Positions 7,610 through 10,653 of a stretch of DNA of 10,653 bases are shown here, one piece after another. The DNA is from Candidatus Pelagibacter sp. (GTDB taxonomy: Bacteria; Pseudomonadota; Alphaproteobacteria; Pelagibacterales; Pelagibacteraceae). The notes below the pieces were generated by a model that was not told the origin of the DNA, searched no databases, and saw only the letters and a program-made list of their open reading frames with translations. The number at the start of each line of letters is the position of its first letter. Position 1 is the first letter of the stretch. Location: assembly GCA_002692325.1 (NCBI GenBank), contig NZJU01000039.1:22444-33096 (forward strand), in the 5' to 3' direction. The position numbers and the translations under genes were made by a program.

Positions 7610-8537
7610 ATCCGAACGAAATCATTAATTCATTCCACTCTCTTTTAGAAAGATTTGATTTTTCGTGAGTTACATTTTCACCTTTAGCCATTTGTTGAAT
7701 TACTTTTTTTCCTTTAGCTGAAACATGTACTGCTCCGACCCTATAATCCAAAAAAGCAGCATGTGTTATTGGAACCCACTTTTTAACAGTTTCGAGCATT
7801 GTTTCAGCATAAACTCTAATTTCATATTGGGCATGAGTATCTGCTCTTAAAAATAAAAAATTAAGTAAATTTAATAAATCTGTTTTCCAATACCATTGGG
7901 TATAAGAGTTTAAAGTTAAATTCATTCTAGCGAGTTCTCGAGCTACACCCATTTTACCCTCATCGATGATTGACCCATCATATCTTTCATTAAGCATTTT
8001 TTCATAGTTATCGTAAGTCCTAGTCGCATCGTCTTTTAAAATTTTTAATACCTCATCAGCTTGATCTCCAGTTATTAAGTCACCTCTGCCCTGTCTGTTG
8101 GATTTTGATTGAGCAGATAATTGATCTTTGTTTGGGATATAAAACTCTTTATCAAGAATTGAGTACCTTGCGGAATACTCATTAACATTTGCTGTTCTGT
8201 GCCTAATCCATTGACGAGCAATAAAGATCGGAAGTTTAACATGGTATTTAATTTCACACATTTCAAAAGGGGTAGAATGCCAGTGTCTCATCAGATATTT
8301 AATTAATCCTTCGTCAGAAGATACTTTTTTTGTTCCTTTTCCATACGAAACTCTTGCTGATTGAACTATGGAGCTATCGTCACCCATGTAGTCAACTACT
8401 CTTACAAAACCATGGTCTAAGACTGGAAGAGCTTCATATAGAATTTTTTCTAATTCTTCAGAAGTTACCCTTTTTGTTTGAAAATTATTTGTTTGTTGAT
8501 CTTTAATTTCTTTTTTTTGGTCTTCTGTTAATTTCAT
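7590..8537 (-). CDS. thyX: Flavin-dependent thymidylate synthase
   Basis: Makes dTMP from dUMP using methylene-tetrahydrofolate and FADH2/NADPH; it replaces ThyA in many streamlined bacteria. The ThyX signature RHRx7S is present as [11 protein letters not shown] (112-122). Also visible are the Ser/Arg-rich [11 protein letters not shown] (60-70), [21 protein letters not shown] (83-103), [24 protein letters not shown] (about 200-223) and the C-terminal core [15 protein letters not shown] (230-244). At 315 residues it exceeds the shortest family members because of an N-terminal stretch of about 40 residues and a C-terminal tail after [16 protein letters not shown]. The ATG (8535-8537) begins MKLTEDQKK; no strong Shine-Dalgarno precedes it. 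Its last 20 nt overlap the convergent mrp. A 153-nt AT-rich gap separates it from the next gene upstream, so it probably has its own promoter, which I could not place. Confidence 0.96.
   Translation of the reverse strand: MKLTEDQKKEIKDQQTNNFQTKRVTSEELEKILYEALPVLDHGFVRVVDYMGDDSSIVQSARVSYGKGTKKVSSDEGLIKYLMRHWHSTPFEMCEIKYHVKLPIFIARQWIRHRTANVNEYSARYSILDKEFYIPNKDQLSAQSKSNRQGRGDLITGDQADEVLKILKDDATRTYDNYEKMLNERYDGSIIDEGKMGVARELARMNLTLNSYTQWYWKTDLLNLLNFLFLRADTHAQYEIRVYAETMLETVKKWVPITHAAFLDYRVGAVHVSAKGKKVIQQMAKGENVTHEKSNLSKREWNELMISFGFNEKIV
7601..7621. terminator. Possible bidirectional terminator hairpin between mrp and thyX
   Basis: A perfect 7-bp inverted repeat, TTTCGTT / AACGAAA, with a 7-nt loop (7608-7614) covers the mrp stop codon and the last thyX codons. 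It is the only stem-loop at this convergent junction. With two G-C pairs it is weak, and a T-run follows on the minus strand only after about 10 nt, so function as a terminator is tentative. Confidence 0.28.
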
Positions 8538-8593
8538 AAATTTAAGTGCTTATTATTAGCTTAAAGTAAATTTTAGTCATAGTTTAAATTATT

Positions 8594-8641
8594 TTTATCA
8601 ACATATAATAACAAAAATATTCGCAAAAATTTGTTGATAAA
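8594..8641. repeat. Perfect 10-bp inverted repeat upstream of thyX, arms DnaA-box-like
   Basis: TTTATCAACA (8594-8603) and TGTTGATAAA (8632-8641) are exact reverse complements 28 nt apart, in the 153-nt gap (8538-8690) between thyX and the gene upstream. Each arm contains TTATCAACA, one base from the DnaA box consensus TTATCCACA. It could be an operator pair, a pair of DnaA-type sites, or a hairpin between the two minus-strand genes. The rest of this gap holds only AT-rich sequence with no gene. Confidence 0.5.
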
Positions 8642-8690
8642 TGATTGTTAAATAAACAGGGTTTTCTAAATGTTATAAAGATATCTACCT

Positions 8691-10334
8691 TCAGCTAAAA
8701 AATATTTTTTCGCTACTATCACTAAAATACTGCTTTCTAAACTCTTTAAATTTCAAATTTTTTGATTTTTGTTTATCAATTTTCAAAAAAAAATTCGATA
8801 GATCATTTTTTCTTCTAAAAGTCTTGTAAAAAGATTGCGGTATTTGAAGTCTTTTGAAATACATATCGTCATACGGATAAATTATTGGGACTAATATTTT
8901 GCACTCATATGCCATTGCTTCCATTGCAGATGTTGAAATTCCTATACCAGATGTAATAACAAATTCTGTTTTTTTTAATAAATCCGGCAAATAATCATCA
9001 GTGAAAAGGATGTTGCTTTCTTCGTTGAGACGTATCACCTCATTCATATCTGTTATTTTAGGTTTTTTTATTAAAAATTTTAAGTTTTTTTTCTTCTTAT
9101 TAATAAAATAAATCCATTTTAAAATTTGTTCGTTAATTTTTTTAAATTCACTAAGAATTACAAGATATTTTATTCTTTTACTTTTTTTGAATTTTTCAAA
9201 TATCCTTCTGTATACAAGTGCTGGACCTAATTTTATATCAATATTTTTATTAAACTCTTGTAGAGTTTTAAAATATTTTTTCGAAATAACAATAAATGTA
9301 TTTGGAACAACATTTGATTTTTTTTCTTGTAGTGTGGGAAATGAATTCATAAGTGGAATTAAGGGAGTGCTCCCTTGATATCCTAAGGATACTATATGTT
9401 TAAAATATCTATTAAAACCAAGGTTCCAACCTTTAAGTTCATGATTTTCATACCATGATATTATTTTTTTGATATCTAAATTTTTATTTTTTAAACGAAT
9501 AGCGAATCGATAATTAAGGATACCAATTATGGTAGTATTAAAATTTTTAAAATCTGATATCTCATCAAAAATTAAGTTTGAATAATCAATTTTTCGAAAT
9601 TTTTTATAGTTAATCTTGAATTTTTTCTTTCTAAAGATGATGCTAAAAGCGTAGATTAAATCGTTAAATTTTAGATAATGTTCTTTAAAGTAATAATTTT
9701 TGTTTTTTAAACTAAGAATTAATTTAATGAGAGATATAATATTTTTAGTGATTATAAAAGTTGGAATAAACGCATAATTTTTAGAATACTTTTTTTGATA
9801 ATTTTTACTAAATTGAAATAAACGTTCTGGAATTTCAATTTTGTTACTTGGATAGGTGTTGATTAAAATATTTTTGTTAATATTTTTATGCTTTGTAAAT
9901 ACTTTTACAAAAGTGAATACAAAAAATTGAAAAATAAAACTTTTAAGAAAATGGGAAAAATTATTAAAATTGAAGTATCGTTTATTCAATAAATTTAAAG
10001 TAATGTTTTTGTTTTTATGAAAGTTATTTTTAAAGAAAAAATTGGATGCTTTTTGAGAATTTGTAATAAGATTGATAACACATTTACTTTTTCTTACACT
10101 CTTTAATGTTTCCGCTATACAAATAAAGTGATAAATACTCGAATATGTGGGGTTTCGACTTGAGGGGAATAAAGACCACCAATCAATGTTGTCTTGAAAT
10201 TTATTGTTAGCTAAGTCTATCCATTGAGAATATTCTTTTCTTAATTTTATAAAATTATTTTGATAAAATATTTTAACTTCATCAGGAAATTCATCAAAAG
10301 ATTTGTCTATTTCCCATTTAATTATTTTTGTCAT
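8691..10334 (-). CDS. Putative surface-carbohydrate biosynthesis protein, glycosyltransferase-like
   Basis: A 547-residue protein extremely rich in Lys, Asn, Phe and Ile. No catalytic activity can be assigned with certainty. Motifs resemble a family of surface-polysaccharide/O-antigen-locus proteins (the LIC13510-type group, from memory): an N-terminal DWWSLFPSSRNPTYSSIYHF (51-70), a central WYENHELKGWNLGFNRYF (294-311) followed by SLGYQGST (316-323) and NSFPTLQE (330-337), and a C-terminal segment at 459-479 (VITSGIGISTSAMEAMA...) that looks like the nucleotide-sugar-binding end of GT-B glycosyltransferases. Two hydrophobic stretches (about 128-146 and 189-209) suggest membrane association rather than secretion; there is no signal peptide. 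The ATG (10332-10334) lies about 18 nt downstream of a good promoter. It is the only accessory-looking gene here, more AT-rich than its neighbours and beside ssrA. Probably a cell-envelope glycan gene from a variable locus. Confidence 0.62.
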   Translation of the reverse strand: MTKIIKWEIDKSFDEFPDEVKIFYQNNFIKLRKEYSQWIDLANNKFQDNIDWWSLFPSSRNPTYSSIYHFICIAETLKSVRKSKCVINLITNSQKASNFFFKNNFHKNKNITLNLLNKRYFNFNNFSHFLKSFIFQFFVFTFVKVFTKHKNINKNILINTYPSNKIEIPERLFQFSKNYQKKYSKNYAFIPTFIITKNIISLIKLILSLKNKNYYFKEHYLKFNDLIYAFSIIFRKKKFKINYKKFRKIDYSNLIFDEISDFKNFNTTIIGILNYRFAIRLKNKNLDIKKIISWYENHELKGWNLGFNRYFKHIVSLGYQGSTPLIPLMNSFPTLQEKKSNVVPNTFIVISKKYFKTLQEFNKNIDIKLGPALVYRRIFEKFKKSKRIKYLVILSEFKKINEQILKWIYFINKKKKNLKFLIKKPKITDMNEVIRLNEESNILFTDDYLPDLLKKTEFVITSGIGISTSAMEAMAYECKILVPIIYPYDDMYFKRLQIPQSFYKTFRRKNDLSNFFLKIDKQKSKNLKFKEFRKQYFSDSSEKIFFS

Positions 10335-10358
10335 TTATTCATTAAAGTTTTTTTGATT

Positions 10359-10387
10359 GTTATATCGATAAGTTGATTTTTGATCAA
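10359..10387 (-). promoter_or_regulatory. Promoter of the surface-carbohydrate gene
   Basis: On the minus strand TTGATC (10382-10387) and TATAAC (10359-10364) have the optimal 17-nt spacer. Initiation near 10352 would give a leader of about 18 nt before the ATG at 10334. It is back to back with the ssrA promoter, with 19 nt between the two -35 boxes. Confidence 0.6.
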
Positions 10388-10406
10388 ATAATCTCTAATC
10401 AAAATG

Positions 10407-10435
10407 TTGAATTATTAATAGTTTAGCAATATAAA
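10407..10435 (+). promoter_or_regulatory. Promoter of ssrA (tmRNA)
   Basis: TTGAAT (10407-10412), a 17-nt spacer and TATAAA (10430-10435) match the sigma70 pattern well. The expected start falls at about 10441-10442, exactly where the first hairpin of the tmRNA acceptor piece begins (GTTGG, 10441). Confidence 0.72.
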
Positions 10436-10520
10436 TAATTGTTGGCTTGCCAACTATAACGATAAACGAAATTCGTAATAAACATTGCGGACGTGGGGGC
10501 AGTACCCACCACCTCCACCA

Positions 10521-10529
10521 TTAATATTC
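10521..10529 (+). other. Intervening segment removed from pre-tmRNA
   Basis: TTAATATTC lies between the encoded CCA of the acceptor piece and the first G of the coding piece. By analogy with other permuted tmRNAs, processing at both edges releases the mature two-piece RNA. At 9 nt it is very short. Confidence 0.75.
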
Positions 10530-10610
10530 GGGGGTGAATTAGGCTCGACGGATGTCTAAAAGCTTTTCTTTCGTTCGAGATAGTTCCGACGTAACGGGCT
10601 AATTATAAAT

Positions 10611-10640
10611 GCAAATAATAAATTTGCACTTGCTGCTTAA
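10611..10640 (+). other. tmRNA tag reading frame
   Basis: From the resume codon GCA (10611-10613) the frame reads A-N-N-K-F-A-L-A-A and stops at TAA (10638-10640). With the alanine carried by tmRNA itself the tag would be AANNKFALAA. The hydrophobic ALAA end is the classic signal for ClpXP/ClpAP. The alternative GCT at 10598-10600 is in another frame, runs to a stop without this ending, and was not chosen. Confidence 0.85.
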
Positions 10641-10653
10641 TTAACTTGTTAAT

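Larger units (their letters stand above)
10441..10653 (+). ncRNA. ssrA: Two-piece (circularly permuted) tmRNA, 3' end beyond window
   Basis: tmRNA rescues stalled ribosomes: charged with alanine, it adds a degradation tag to the nascent chain. Here the gene is permuted as in alphaproteobacteria. The acceptor piece comes first: a hairpin GTTGG-CTTG-CCAAC (10441-10454), GCGGACG, a T stem GTGGG/CCCAC (10493-10497 with 10505-10509), the 3' acceptor strand CACCTCC (10510-10516) and ACCA (10517-10520). After a 9-nt spacer (10521-10529) the coding piece begins with GGGGGTG (10530-10536) and the conserved AGGCTCGACGG. GGGGGTG and CACCTCC pair over 7 bp with a G-U at the third pair, the alanyl-tRNA synthetase identity element. 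The tag frame follows, and the remaining pseudoknots lie past the right edge. The 5' boundary is inferred from the promoter. Confidence 0.93.

Noticed and set aside
8538..8600. Specific promoter for thyX
   Set aside because: Several AT-rich hexamer pairs fit loosely with spacers of 13-17 nt, but none stands out above the background of this sequence.
10373..10387. FNR/ANR-like site TTGAT...ATCAA near the ssrA promoter
   Set aside because: The half-sites are 5 nt apart, whereas FNR boxes have 4, and the sequence is explained by the -35 element and local palindrome.
10441..10653. Integration (att) site or mobile element at the tmRNA gene
   Set aside because: No integrase, transposase, terminal repeat or duplicated tmRNA fragment is visible in the window. 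The island idea rests only on gene content and composition.

Overview
The window is AT-rich, gene-dense bacterial DNA that looks like a marine alphaproteobacterium of the SAR11 (Pelagibacterales) type. The evidence is K/N/I-rich proteins, gaps of only a few bases, many overlapping starts and stops, a ThyX-type thymidylate synthase, the order hflK-hflC-DUF2065-degP, and a circularly permuted (two-piece) tmRNA gene, which is an alphaproteobacterial hallmark. The assignment is inferred from these traits, not from a database match.

Positions 1-6729 (minus strand) hold a compact gene string read from right to left: hflK, hflC, a DUF2065 (YjeT-like) small membrane protein, a DegP/HtrA periplasmic protease, miaA, ilvI and the N-terminal part of ilvH, which runs off the left edge. 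Junctions are 1-nt overlaps (hflK/hflC, ilvI/ilvH), gaps of 1-31 nt, or a 17-nt overlap (degP/miaA), so one transcription unit from a promoter just upstream of hflK is likely. The first four genes form an envelope protein quality-control block: HflKC modulates the FtsH protease and DegP degrades or chaperones misfolded periplasmic proteins. MiaA (tRNA i6A37 prenylation) and acetolactate synthase (branched-chain amino acid synthesis) follow as housekeeping passengers.

Positions 6730-8690: mrp (a P-loop ATPase of the ApbC/Nbp35 iron-sulfur carrier family) is divergent from hflK and converges on thyX, with tail-to-tail coding overlap of 20 nt. The Mrp lacks both the usual N-terminal DUF59 domain and the cluster-binding CxxC motif. 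A 153-nt gap upstream of thyX carries a perfect 10-bp inverted repeat whose arms resemble DnaA boxes.

Positions 8691-10653: a single very AT-rich gene on the minus strand encodes a probable surface-carbohydrate biosynthesis protein, glycosyltransferase-like in its C-terminal half. It lies back to back with ssrA on the plus strand, with two well-formed sigma70-type promoters facing away from each other. The ssrA gene is permuted: the acceptor piece (ending CCA) comes first, then a 9-nt spacer, then the coding piece with a tag frame ending ALAA. The gene continues past the right edge. The contrast between this lone accessory-looking gene and the conserved core to its left suggests a variable locus beside the tmRNA gene.

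I found no obviously novel multi-gene system, CRISPR array, insertion sequence, rRNA or ordinary tRNA.
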